Below, piece after piece: positions 1 through 10,002 of a stretch of 64,000 nucleotides of DNA. Positions within the stretch are counted from its first letter, which is position 1. Each line of letters opens with the position of its first letter. Origin of the DNA: Acorus gramineus (lineage: Eukaryota; Streptophyta; Magnoliopsida; Acorales; Acoraceae); the NCBI GenBank assembly GCA_030737835.1, contig CM060847.1, positions 3,562,484 through 3,626,483 on the forward strand, read 5' to 3'. The position numbers and the translations under genes are program-made. The notes beneath the pieces were generated by a model. It did not search any database. It had not been told where the DNA came from and was given only the letters and a program-made list of their open reading frames with translations.

Positions 1-51
1 GAACAACTGGAAAATTATCTGCTCCTTTTGCTTTACTCTCTATCAGCTTTG

Positions 52-1665
52 CTTACTTGTTCCGGCGGCAGAGAAGATGATTGGCGACTTGCAGAGAGAG
101 GAAGAGAAGAAGATCGGTGATTTTTGTTTTTCTTTTTGTTCTTGCTGGGTGATTCCGTAAGAGATGAAACTGGGGAGGGTTGTTCTCATCTAATTGGATT
201 GTGTTTTGCCCTAGAATATGTGTTATTGGATTTTGATATAAATGTTGAAACTAATTCTATTGTATATAAATAAAATAAAAATTTAGATAAAGATATTTTT
301 CAGATCAGATACGATCTATATCCGATCCGATAAAAAAATTGTCGATACAATAATTTGGTTCGGATATGGTCGGATATTTTTTGCATTTTTAGATACAGAT
401 TCGGATCAGATATAGATATTTTTTTGAATATCTTATATTTTTTTAGATAATTGATATGTTTGTATCTTCCCAACACAACAAATGCTCTCCAGCAGGCACT
501 GATCCAAAATCTATTATTTCAACAAGACTACACTTCAAATGGTCAATCCATATATGCTCGGTCTTTTAAAATGATTAATTGGAACAATTTCCAAAGGTTC
601 ATCCCCTCCTCTCTATTTCCTTTTGATCACAGAAGATTTCTCCATTGACCGCCACAGTTAAATTCCACATCCAAAAAATTTCAGAGGTTAAATAGAGCAC
701 AACTTTCCCTGCATAACCTCTTGTCAAGTTGTCCATTAAAAAGTCTCTGAATTATAGATTCACCATCTTAAGTGATTTTGACAGGTCACCCAATTCAGCC
801 CTAACATATAAAACACAACTTCATAATTATAACAATGGAGGTCTCCTTGCAACTACTTAACTATTTTGTTTTCTACAATTATTGGAGAGCGGGTTGGACT
901 TAGCTGGCATGCGGTTTAATAATTATATATATATTATTATACTACAGAATATTAAGTTTGAATTAGAATTGTTTACAGGTATTCATAGTTACGGGTCAGT
1001 GGCAGGAACAAATACATTTGTTTTTTAGAGTGTGTTTGTGCACAATCATAAAAGGAAAATGAGAAGAAGTGAATGAATGCTGGTCAAAATGAAAGTGATG
1101 GAAAAGAAAAGATTTTCTCTTTGATCAGTTTTTATGTTGTCTGTGCATGTAATGGAAAGTGATGGAAAATAAAAACTGTTGTTTGTGCCTGTAATGGAAA
1201 ATGACGGAAAATAAAAACGGTTGTTTGTGCTTGTGATGGAAAATGACATAAAATAAAAATGTATTGTTTGTGTTTTCAAGAAAGTAATACAAAATGAAAA
1301 AAAATATATATTTTGACAATTAATTTAAATATAATATAACATTAACATTAAATTACTTGTCAAATATTTTTAATAAAATGATATATGCTACATTGCTATT
1401 GACAAAAAAAAAAAGAGATAAAAAATTTCGAACGTTTTTTTTCTGACAATCAAATCCAGTCAACATGATTTCTTTCTATATCTAAAATAAAATAGATATT
1501 ATTATCTTGAACAAAAATTCACTTTATAATATACTTTTGAGATTTCAAACTATGAGGATTTTAATTTTTTGAAAGTTACCACAAACTTGAGAGTTATCTA
1601 TGGAAACAACTTTTTTTAATAGAAATCTTAAGATTTTCAAAAGATTGAGGGCTTTCATTTTTTTA
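52..1665. repeat. Segmental duplication, copy 1 (3' flank of first DUF247 gene)
   Basis: This non-coding stretch is nearly the same as 10003-12583. Both begin at a shared CTTGTTCCGGCGGCAG and run in the same order through GGTTCGGATATGG, a GCATAACCTCTTGTCAAG block and a run of TGGAAAATGA repeats to GAGGGCTTTCATTTT. Part of it is also present at 5540-6400. Copy 1 lacks the 957-bp transposon found in the second copy, so it preserves the empty insertion site near 431. The short reading frames here are not conserved as protein and look like chance. Confidence 0.85.
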
Positions 1666-2399
1666 GTGAGAGCACTTTTTTCTAAAACTCGATTCCAAAA
1701 ACTACCCTCAATCATATTCATAGACACATTGGTAATAATTTTTTCCTAGCCTTTTTTCTTATATACAAAAGCATACTCTTAAATTTTCATTTGACGATGA
1801 TTTTATTGAATGTAAAACACCAATATTAGAAAACAATGACTATGAACCCTAAATCCTAATTAAAGCTGCTAATACACCTTGTCATTCCTGCAATCCTCAC
1901 TTCTCCTTAACCTATTATTTACCGGGTTAGATTAGTCTATACTACATTGAATAAATAGATTTTTTTGCATATATACTCATCTTAAAATCCATTTTTTTAG
2001 TAATAGAGTATAGGCTAGCATAATGGAATATATATATTTTATTAGAGATTTGATACATTGTGTTAGATGAGTTGGTGTCCGTGGGAGTGTCTGAATGTAT
2101 CCTGTAATGCATATATTGGCCCAATCTAGATATTTAATATGGTCGATCTCATCACTTCATTGATGGAAAAATAGACATAAAAATCGATTTATCGATCCCA
2201 TTATTCATGAAATTTACATAAAAATGATTCATAAAAATTTATTCACACAGCACGTGAGCACACACATAACAATACGCATAGTATTTTTTTTTTTACTATG
2301 TGTATGCTCTGCCACACACGCTGCTAGATTGCACAAGACCCTTTATTTGATAAATCCCATATGAAACCATCGATTCCTATAAACATATCATAAAAAAAA
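1666..2399. other. Intergenic, 3' flank shared by tandem DUF247 genes
   Basis: No gene seen. The part from about 2040 to 2399 recurs beside the next two DUF247 copies (about 7420-7726 and 14060-14259), with shared blocks such as CATTGATGGAAAAA and ATTCACACAGCACG. It includes the probable 3' UTR and polyadenylation region of the gene that ends at 2400. Confidence 0.6.
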
Positions 2400-3965
2400 T
2401 CAAGAAGATGGAGGGTGGTAGTAAGCATATATGGTGTAAAAGGTTTGAAGTAAAGTGAGACCCAAAAGGATGAAGGCGGCGACCACAGAGATGACCGCCC
2501 ACGGGTTGTTGAAATAGTCTCGCGCCAGCACCGCCCTCCACCTGTGTGTCTTCGAATCACAGTACCTGTTCACATCAACAATCAAGTCCCCGAGGTAGCT
2601 ATGATTATTATTGAAGTATACCTCCCTATTCAGGTTGTTGAAGAACTGCGCGACCTCCTTTTCGCTGCTGATCCCAATCTTTAATATTCCCTCCTTTTGG
2701 AGCACCTTCACATCCGTTGGGGTGTCGATCAAGAAGTCCAAAAACGCTGCGTAGAAGGTTATGTGGTCCTTCGTGTCGAAGTAGCACTGCTCGAACGCGA
2801 TTAGGTTGCGGAAGTCAACCATGGTATGCTCGTAGATGTGGAGGACAGGGAACGCCAGCACACCGCCTTTAAACGACAAGTCCAAGAAGCTGGAGTCCTC
2901 CTTCTTCACGAATCGTACCCCGGCCTCCTGCAGTTCTGTTGCGCTCTTCAACCAGCTTGTGATAAACTGTTTCTTCAATCTTCTTTTGCGCCTCAAGTAT
3001 GATGGGATTGCCTTGTGTACATGAAGGAGAAGAACTTCAATCTTCTTCTTGAGCTTCATAAACCCTGCAACAATCAAATTCCGTTGGATGGAGGGGAAGC
3101 GCTTCCGGGCACCTGGCGCGAGCAACTCATAGTAAAGATGGAAAAGGTGATGGATTTTGTCGGGTTTATTTAAAGAAACGTTGTAATCGCTTGGATCGAA
3201 CTTTTTGAGAAGACTCATTGCGAGATCGTAGATGGAGGCACTTTGTCTACCTTCTGACTGGAGCACGAGCAAGCCGAATAGCGCCTCCACCACGAAATAG
3301 GGCATTTGATTCTCCACCTTGAGGAGATCATGATCGACAAGGTCTAACACCGATAAAGAGCTATGCAAGGCGCCCCTCTCCACCTCCTCCTCGTCTTTCT
3401 GCTCCTTCCACACCCAATCATCCTTTTCCTCCTCCTCCTCCTCCTCCCCCGTCATCGCCTCTGGGTTTTGATTCCTTTTTTTGTTGGTCTCCGACCTCTC
3501 GAGGAGTAGAACGCCGATGATGAAGCACCCATCGAGGACCATCATCTCTACAAATTCATTGCTTTTCATATCAATCACCTCTGAGTAGCAGCTCCTTGCT
3601 TGGTCCTCCAATGCCTTCACCTTGCGGAGGCACTCCTCGAGCACACCCTCCTCGGGCCTCCTCAATAGGAGGCGCCGGACCATCCGCCACTTGTGCTTCT
3701 CCATCGGTTCGAGGTGAGCTTTGCCGTGGTGGTACGGGCCGATGGAGACCACGATCGGTTCATAGTCCTCCGGGTGCAGTGTGCGCAGATTGTCGGGGAC
3801 TCGGAATATTGAGCACCGCTCCTTCCGCCATTTAGGGACGAAAGAGCCATTCACTCTGCTCTTCACAGAATCCACCCATGATTTTTCAATCTCTATGACA
3901 ACCTGAGGCTCTGAGGTGGTGGTGGAGGTGTTAACCTGCTGGATTTCACCATCACTCCCCTCCAT
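2400..3965 (-). CDS. DUF247 (UPF0481) membrane protein, intact, intronless
   Basis: A plant DUF247 protein of 521 residues. Conserved family motifs, in order: SIFRVP near residue 53, VSIGPYHHG near 73, an EMMVLDGCFI segment, ENQMPYFVVEALF, a FLDLSFKGGVL block and NLIAFEQCY. A single hydrophobic C-terminal segment (AVISVVAAFILLGLTLLQ) is followed by a short YAYYHPPSS tail, as expected for a C-terminally anchored membrane protein. The open frame extends further upstream but only from a GTG. I chose the ATG at 3963-3965 because the paralogue at 14260-15840 shares MEGS and has no earlier ATG; an ATG at 3990-3992 is the alternative. An acidic run of seven Glu from a CTC repeat lies in the variable loop. 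The family's biochemical role is mostly unknown; in grasses some members are self-incompatibility determinants. Confidence 0.93.
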   Translation of the reverse strand: MEGSDGEIQQVNTSTTTSEPQVVIEIEKSWVDSVKSRVNGSFVPKWRKERCSIFRVPDNLRTLHPEDYEPIVVSIGPYHHGKAHLEPMEKHKWRMVRRLLLRRPEEGVLEECLRKVKALEDQARSCYSEVIDMKSNEFVEMMVLDGCFIIGVLLLERSETNKKRNQNPEAMTGEEEEEEEKDDWVWKEQKDEEEVERGALHSSLSVLDLVDHDLLKVENQMPYFVVEALFGLLVLQSEGRQSASIYDLAMSLLKKFDPSDYNVSLNKPDKIHHLFHLYYELLAPGARKRFPSIQRNLIVAGFMKLKKKIEVLLLHVHKAIPSYLRRKRRLKKQFITSWLKSATELQEAGVRFVKKEDSSFLDLSFKGGVLAFPVLHIYEHTMVDFRNLIAFEQCYFDTKDHITFYAAFLDFLIDTPTDVKVLQKEGILKIGISSEKEVAQFFNNLNREVYFNNNHSYLGDLIVDVNRYCDSKTHRWRAVLARDYFNNPWAVISVVAAFILLGLTLLQTFYTIYAYYHPPSS

Positions 3966-4001
3966 AGTCTTATTTTGAGATTGATCGTCCATAAGTCTCA
4001 G

Positions 4002-4008
4002 ATTTATA
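4002..4008 (-). promoter_or_regulatory. Probable TATA box of the first DUF247 gene
   Basis: TATAAAT reading on the minus strand, 37 bases before the chosen ATG. The same word in similar context (TTCTATAAAT or TCTTATAAAT) precedes the other intronless DUF247 copies at 9476-9482, 15877-15883 and 55307-55313. Conservation between paralogues supports a core promoter. The short distance implies a very short 5' leader. Confidence 0.55.
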
Positions 4009-4917
4009 AGAAGGAAAGGCACATTCTAAGTAGCTTCCCAATTCTCATTATCACTTCCAGCTTTTGATTCCTAATCCATTGACTTACAAGGGAGATTATG
4101 GTCTCCTTTTTGTCTTCTAGCACAGGAATCTCAACACATGCATGTAAGTATATTATATATTTATGTTTATTCTATTTTGTTTTGAAGATGGTCGGAGTTG
4201 TTGGGATGTCCAATTAACATTTTATTTTTTGGCTAGAAGGAATCGAGCTGTGGATCTATTGGCTGCACATCACTCCACATGGGATCCTAATGTAGCACAA
4301 TTATAGACCATTCAATCTAGGACTATTAAATGAACGATAGTTGATGATTTGTAATTTTTATATTATTTATTAGGTTTATCATATCTTTTATGAATAATTA
4401 GGATTAGTTAATATTTTTATATTTAGATATTTTTAGATATGTTTTGTATTTTTTATTTAGGATTCAATTAAAATTAGGTGATTTGAGAGATTTATTGTTC
4501 AGATCCTAGTTTGGTAGGATTCTCTATTCTATAAATAAACTCTGTAAATACAAAATTAAAGAAGATTAAATTTTTTTAAAATTTGAGATTATTCTCTTTA
4601 TTAAAATTCTTCTATTGTCTTTGTTGTTGTGGTATTCTTAGGAATCAACAGATACAAGCTCATCGTTCTAGCATTCTTCGTGAAGAATCAACAGCGTCAT
4701 TGGAGCCTACAGATCTCTCATCCCTAAAGATTGATCGGGTCAACAGAAGAGCGTGATTATTCACGCTGCATCAGATCCACTATATACAGTCCGCATCAAT
4801 TCTAGCCAGAATTATCTCAAATCATACAGGAGGATAAAGGGGGGCTCATTCAGCTCTTAATGGACTTGCTCTTTCCCATATTTTGACTCCACCTGCTCCC
4901 CTATTTTGGTTCTCTTA
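4009..4917. other. Intergenic, no gene seen
   Basis: Upstream region of the first DUF247 gene. The first ~60 bases resemble the upstream sequence of the copy at 14260-15840 (GTAGCTTCCCAATTCTCATT). From about 4190 to 4800 there is AT-rich sequence with a CTATAAATAAACTC stretch that is reminiscent of retrotransposon terminal sequence, but I could not find ends or a duplicated target site. Confidence 0.4.
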
Positions 4918-5320
4918 ACCCCACGTTTGGTTCGAGAATTAACTTATTTTAATGTTTATAAATATTCTAATCTAACCAAGGATAAAGTGAATTTTTATTT
5001 GATTGTGTGTTTGAATTATTCTAGTTGGAAAATCTAATAATAAAGTTTTTGTTGTTTGGAGAAATGTGAATAAGTTGTGGATAAATATTTATAAAAAGTA
5101 AAAAAATGATAATTGATTTGACAGTGGACCTACATATTCTTTTATGTTAAATAATTTAAAATAACTTAATTCTAAAGGTTGGCTGAAATCCATATAATAT
5201 TCTATACCAGTTAATTCTGGTATACATGCTCTCATTTATTCCAGTCATCCACACATCCATTTTGAGGTTATTCTGACTAATCCTCACTGATTCTGGGTCT
5301 ATTCTTGAACCGAACAGGGC
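4918..5320. mobile_element. MITE with TTA target duplication (Harbinger-like)
   Basis: A 403-bp segment bounded by TTA on both sides. Its ends are inverted repeats: ACCCCACGTTTGGTTCGAG at the left matches the reverse complement of TTGAACCGAACAGGGC at the right. A 3-bp TTA duplication with a GTTTGGTTCG-type end is typical of non-autonomous PIF/Harbinger elements. No coding capacity. Confidence 0.6.
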
Positions 5321-5539
5321 TTAAGGTTTTCTTAGTAGATGAAATTCCTCTGTATTTTTCAGCCGCTGTAAAGTCTTTATGGTTTACTTGTTATTAGCTG
5401 TTAGGCATTGTAAATACATTTTGGAAAGGAACGAAGTACACAACTTTACCAAGCTTTTTTTTTTTTTAATTTATAGCAAAGCCCAACTCAGCGCATTTCA
5501 TGTTAACTTTTATATGGTGTCATTTTCATTGCGTATTCA

Positions 5540-6500
5540 ACAGTGAGCTAGGGATGATTGTTTTTCATGTTTAACCATAATGTCAACCACCAGAGGTCTC
5601 TCATATATCTTAAAAAAATTTTGATTAATCATAACAATATCCAAATTGTTCATCCCTTCCTCTCTATTTCCTTTCGATCACATATTGATTTCTCCATTGT
5701 CCGACAGTTAAAACCACATCCAAAAAGTTTCAGATGTCAAATAAAGTACAACTTTTCCTGCATAAATTTTTGTCAAATTGTCCATTAAAAAGTCTCTAAA
5801 TTAATGGTCCGTTTGGAAACACAGATTGCAAAATAGCTTTTGAAATAAAACTGTTTTTTAAGATGATTTTAGACCTTGACTGTTTTAGGATGTTTTTTTT
5901 TAATTCAGAAATCAATATTTAAAAGGAGTTTAATGTTTAGCAGAGAAAACTGCTTTTCAATTTAAAAAATCGATTCCGACAAAAAATCGTTTTTGAACTT
6001 TTTAAAACACAGATTTCGAGAAGAAAATTAAAAGGAATCCAGCTTTCGATTCTGTAAAAAGCTGTCCCGTTTGACTGCACGATTTTAGCTTTTCAGCTTT
6101 TTAAAAAGCAAAAACACGCTTAAACGCGCAATCAAACGGGGCTTAAAGTTTTTAAGTGATTTTTGACAGGTTGCCCTACCATATAAAACACAACTTAAAA
6201 ATTATGACAACAGGGAGGTCACAGTTTCCTTGCAACTACTTTACTATTTTGTTTTGCACAATTATTGGACTTCGCTGGCATGTGGTTTATGCAGGGAAAG
6301 TCTGAATTAGAATTGTTTAAGGGAATTCATAGTCACCGGTCCAATTGCTGTAACAGACACATTTGCTCCTTTTTTATAGGTTAGATTTTCAAATCAAGAC
6401 AAATATGTAAAGCTAGGACATGATTAATGTTCATATCAGTATTATTTTCAAACAAAAACACGTGACAATGGGTTACACCTTGGTCAATCAAGCGTTCAAA
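5540..6500. repeat. Segmental duplication, third copy (flank of DUF247 pseudogene), with insertion
   Basis: Diverged copy of part of 580-950 and 11510-11850, with shared blocks TCTCTATTTCCTTT, TTTCTCCATTG and CTTGCAACTACTT. It is interrupted by the MITE at 5804-6142. The end (about 6405-6495) recurs at 13955-14035 (AGCTAGGACATGATTAATG, AAAAACACGTGACA). It marks the 3' side of the middle tandem DUF247 unit. Confidence 0.7.
5804..6142. mobile_element. MITE with TTA target duplication inside the duplicated flank
   Basis: A 339-bp insertion bounded by TTA and with related ends: TGGTCCGTTTGGAAAC at the left and ATCAAACGGGGC at the right, whose reverse complement is GCCCCGTTTGAT. The related copies near 760 and 11680 lack it, which supports insertion after duplication. 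Probably PIF/Harbinger-like; hAT cannot be excluded from ends alone. Confidence 0.6.
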
Positions 6501-7726
6501 CCACATCCACATGCAAAGTGGTTGCAATATTTTTTTTTTTTTTATAGTCGCTAGTATATATAAACTATCAAAAAAAATATATAAAAGAGTCTATTTGTCC
6601 GTCCGTGGACTGACTTGATACGAAACAGAGTGTATTAACCTTCTAATTAGTGAATTCTCCAAATCCTGAACAAAACAAAATTGTTGGGAATGTCGAGCAT
6701 ATTGAGTTAATATTTTCGGAGCTTGTACCGCCCTTCGATTGACTTTTTTGAAGCAAACCATCTCTACCTGCTCTTTGTATTTAAATATACTCTCTACCAA
6801 ATGTATAAGTAGAGGAGGTCCCATACCTGAACCATGCAAAATACGGATCATAATTTCAGAGTCCGTACAAATGCAGGTCATTAATTGCAAAGTGGTTGCA
6901 ATTAATTCTTTGATAATTTAAAAGGAGTTTTTCTAGAATAAAATCTTTTTAAATGAAGACGACGTTGAATATTCTATGATAATTTACCAAATATGTTGAT
7001 TAGAAAGATGAAGACAATGCATATACGCGGGACTCCATAAATCCACAGAGAAGAAAAAAGAGACAAAAATAAATAAAATACCTAAGCCCACGTAGTGTTC
7101 TTTGAGTTCATGAGGAAGATAAAAATCATACCAGTCAGAATAGGACTATTTTAAGTACAGAAGAAAGGAGAGTATATAAACTCTAAATGAAATAAATTTT
7201 ATTAATAAAAAAATTGTTTTGGGAGTTGTAAGAAACTCCTTTTCAAATATTAAAAAAAAATTTAACTACCTAAATTATAACCAATTAAATCAAATTATAA
7301 GAAACATATTTAAATAACAAATCATATCCTATATTAATGATATCTAATCATATTCAACTATAATAATAAGTAGACTTTGACACCGAGCTGGTTGAGCAAG
7401 CGCGCTGCATAATGAATGTACATTTTATTAGAGATTTCATATACTAATGTTAGATGAGTTGCATTTGTAAAAAGGTCTTTTGAGTGCCCTTGCTAATAAC
7501 GCATATATTGGCCATGGCTCAATCTAGATCGATGTCCAATCTGGTTGACCTCATCACGTCATTGATGGAAAAACAAAACATAAATATCAATTTATTGGCC
7601 CCATTATGCATGAAATTTACACAAAATGATACATAAAAATTGATTCGCACAGCACGCGTGCGCACACAGAACAGATGAAACCATCGATTCCTAGAAACAT
7701 ATCATAAAAAAAAAAAAATCAAGAAA
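6501..7726. other. Intergenic, no gene seen
   Basis: AT-rich. A 99-codon minus-strand open frame (6591-6890) shows no recognisable family and no conserved copy in the sister flanks. From about 7420 onward the sequence is the 3' flank shared with the other two tandem DUF247 genes. Confidence 0.4.
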
Positions 7727-9440
7727 TCAAGAAGATGGAGGGTGGTAGTAAGCATACATGGTGTAAAAAGTTTGAAGTAAAGTGAGACCCAAAAGGATGA
7801 AGGCCGCAACCACAGAGATGATCGCCCATGGGCTGTTGAAATAGTCGCGTGCCAGCACCGCCCTCCACCTATGCGTCTTCGAATTGCAGTACTTGTTCAC
7901 ATCAACAATCATGTCCCTTAATATCTAAGCCGGTCTATAAAAATAAATATTCAACCACCAAGAATTGATTTGAAATTAAATAAACAGCAGAGATACTGTA
8001 GAACTATTTCTGTAGCAGAAATACTGTCCCTTTACAAAAAAAAAAGTACACCTCCCTATTCAAGTTGTTGAAGAATTGCGCGACCTCCTTTTCGCTGCTG
8101 ATCCCAATCCGTAGTATGTCCTCTCTTTGGAGGACCTTCACATCCGTCGAGGTGTCGATCAAACAGTCCATAAACATTGCATAGAGAGCTATCTGATCCT
8201 TCGTGTATAAGTAGCATTGCTCGAACGCGATGAGGTTGCGGAAGAGCGTCATGGTATACTCGTAGATGTAGAGGACGGGGAACTCCATCACACCGCCTTT
8301 AAATGACACGTCCAAGAAGCTGGAGTGCCTCTTCACCACGAATTTAACACCAGCTTCCTCCAGTTCCTTTACGCTCTTTATCCAGCTTGAGCTCCGCTCC
8401 TTCTCCTTCCTCACACTGTCTTTGTTTCTCGGGAACGATATTGGAATTGCATTGTGCAAGCGAAGGAGAAAATCTTGAGTTGTCTTCTTAATCTTCAAAA
8501 AAACCCGGTCAACAAAATTGATAAGCTCTTGGAAGGAGGAGGAGGAGGAGGAGGAGGAGGAGGAGTTCTCGGTGACATCTGATTTATTGTAACCGACGAC
8601 CATCTGATAATAAAGGTGGAAAAGGTGATGCGATGATTTGGGGTGGGTTCATCTTTGTCGCGTCGTAAGTACTGCTTGGCTCAAATATGTTGAGGAGAGT
8701 CTTGGCGAGATCGTTGATGGAGACACTTGGTCCATCGGCCGGCCGGAGCACGAGCAAGTCGAATAGGGCCTCCACCATGAAAAAAGGGATCTGGTTCTCC
8801 ACCTTGAGCTATGCATCGACAAGGTCTGTCACCCATAAAGAGCTATGCATCGCACCCCTCTCCTTCTCCTCTTCCTTCAGCTCCTTCCACACCCAATTAT
8901 CGTCCTTCATCGTCGTCATCGTCTCCTTGTTTTCATATTTCTTTTTTATGGTCTCCGACCTCTCGCGGAGTAGACGGCCGATGATGAAGCAACCATCAAG
9001 GACCATCATCTCTACGAATTCATTGCTTCCCATATCGATCACCTCCGAGTAGCAGCTCCTCGCTCGCTCCTCCAATGCCTTCACCTTGCGGAGGCACTCC
9101 ACGAGCATGTCCTTGTCGCACCTCCTCGATAGGAGGCGCCGGAGCATCCTCCACTTGTGCTTCTCCATTGGTTTGAGGTGAACTTTGCCGTGGTGGTACG
9201 GGCCGATGGAGACCACTCTCGGTTCGTAGTCGTCCGGGTGTAGTGTGCGCAGATTGGCGGGGACTCTGAAGATAGAGCACGGCTCCTTCCGCCACTGCCG
9301 GACGAAAGAGCCATTCACTCTGCTCCTCATAGTATCCACCCATGATTCTTCAATGTCTATGACAACCACAGGCTCTGAGGTGGTGGCGGTGGTTGTGGTG
9401 TTCACCTGACCTGCTGGATTTCACCATCACCCCCCTCCAT
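7727..9440 (-). pseudogene. DUF247 pseudogene, middle member of the tandem trio
   Basis: Full-length homology to the genes at 2400-3965 and 14260-15840 but disabled. The equivalent of the start ATG is at 9438-9440, followed by a small insertion (GTCAG) that shifts the frame. Codons for SIFRVP, VSIGPYHHG and EMMVLDGCFI are present. An in-frame TAG lies at 8809-8811, just before ENQIPFFMVEALF. A second frameshift lies near 8630-8650. Near the C-terminus a roughly 127-bp insertion (about 7918-8044) replaces codons for a conserved YLGD stretch. The membrane segment and YAYYHPPSS tail then follow. A GAG repeat gives a ten-serine run in one piece. Most of the sequence still reads as a DUF247 protein, so inactivation looks fairly recent. 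Confidence 0.88.
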
Positions 9441-9475
9441 GTCTCATTTTGAGATTGATCTTTCTCAAGTCTCAT

Positions 9476-9482
9476 ATTTATA
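9476..9482 (-). promoter_or_regulatory. TATA-box relic of the DUF247 pseudogene
   Basis: TATAAAT on the minus strand, at the position matching the TATA boxes of the two intact tandem sisters, in the shared context TGAGA before the start region. Confidence 0.45.
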
Positions 9483-10002
9483 AAAGGAATGCACTTTTTA
9501 TGTAGCTTCTCAATTTATTCTCAAATCTCGTATTTAAAAATTTATTTTTATTTAAAAATAAATTTTTAAATACAAGACTTGAGAATAAATTGAGAAGTTA
9601 CATGAAAAGTGTCTTTCTTTTATTAAACCGATCCCTTCAACTCCCCCTCCAACGAAAGATCCACCGACTTTATTAATTAAAAATAAAAAATCACTTTCCA
9701 CTAGGAAGTTTTATCTTCCTTGGTAAAAGTGAGTTATATTTCTTTGCCCATCTTATAAATATCTATAATCTATGAATCATGCATCTAGTTTAATTTTATA
9801 TAATATTTAAGTTTAAATTATAACTATATAATTTATACATGTAAATCGCTGTAACACGTATGACGTGACGCATTCATTTGTACATGTAGGACATGATAGG
9901 TGTTTCACTGATCTTGTGTAATTCCTAACTCATAGATCCTATCACAGGTCCTATGAATTGACAATAAAACATTATTTATTATGTTATTTATTTGATGATT
10001 AT
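9483..10002. other. Intergenic, no gene seen
   Basis: Contains a perfect-looking inverted repeat around 9515-9595 (TTCTCAATTTATTCTCAA and its complement around a TTTAAAAATAAATTT core), possibly a small foldback element; otherwise AT-rich unique sequence. Confidence 0.35.

Noticed and set aside
2836-3850. Plus-strand and other-frame open frames across the 2400-3965 gene (for example 3596-3835)
   Set aside because: They are shadows of the conserved minus-strand DUF247 frame, with Arg/Pro/Ser-rich translations and no family resemblance.
4190-4800. Possible LTR retrotransposon end
   Set aside because: Phrasing such as CTATAAATAAACTC and TTGTGGTATTC is suggestive, but no TG...CA ends, target duplication, primer-binding site or second copy were found.
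6591-6890. 99-codon minus-strand open frame as a gene
   Set aside because: No recognisable domain, no conservation in sister flanks, AT-rich chance frame.
7381-7425. tRNA-like GCTGGTTGAGCAAGCGCG
   Set aside because: Resembles an A-box only; no B-box at the right distance.
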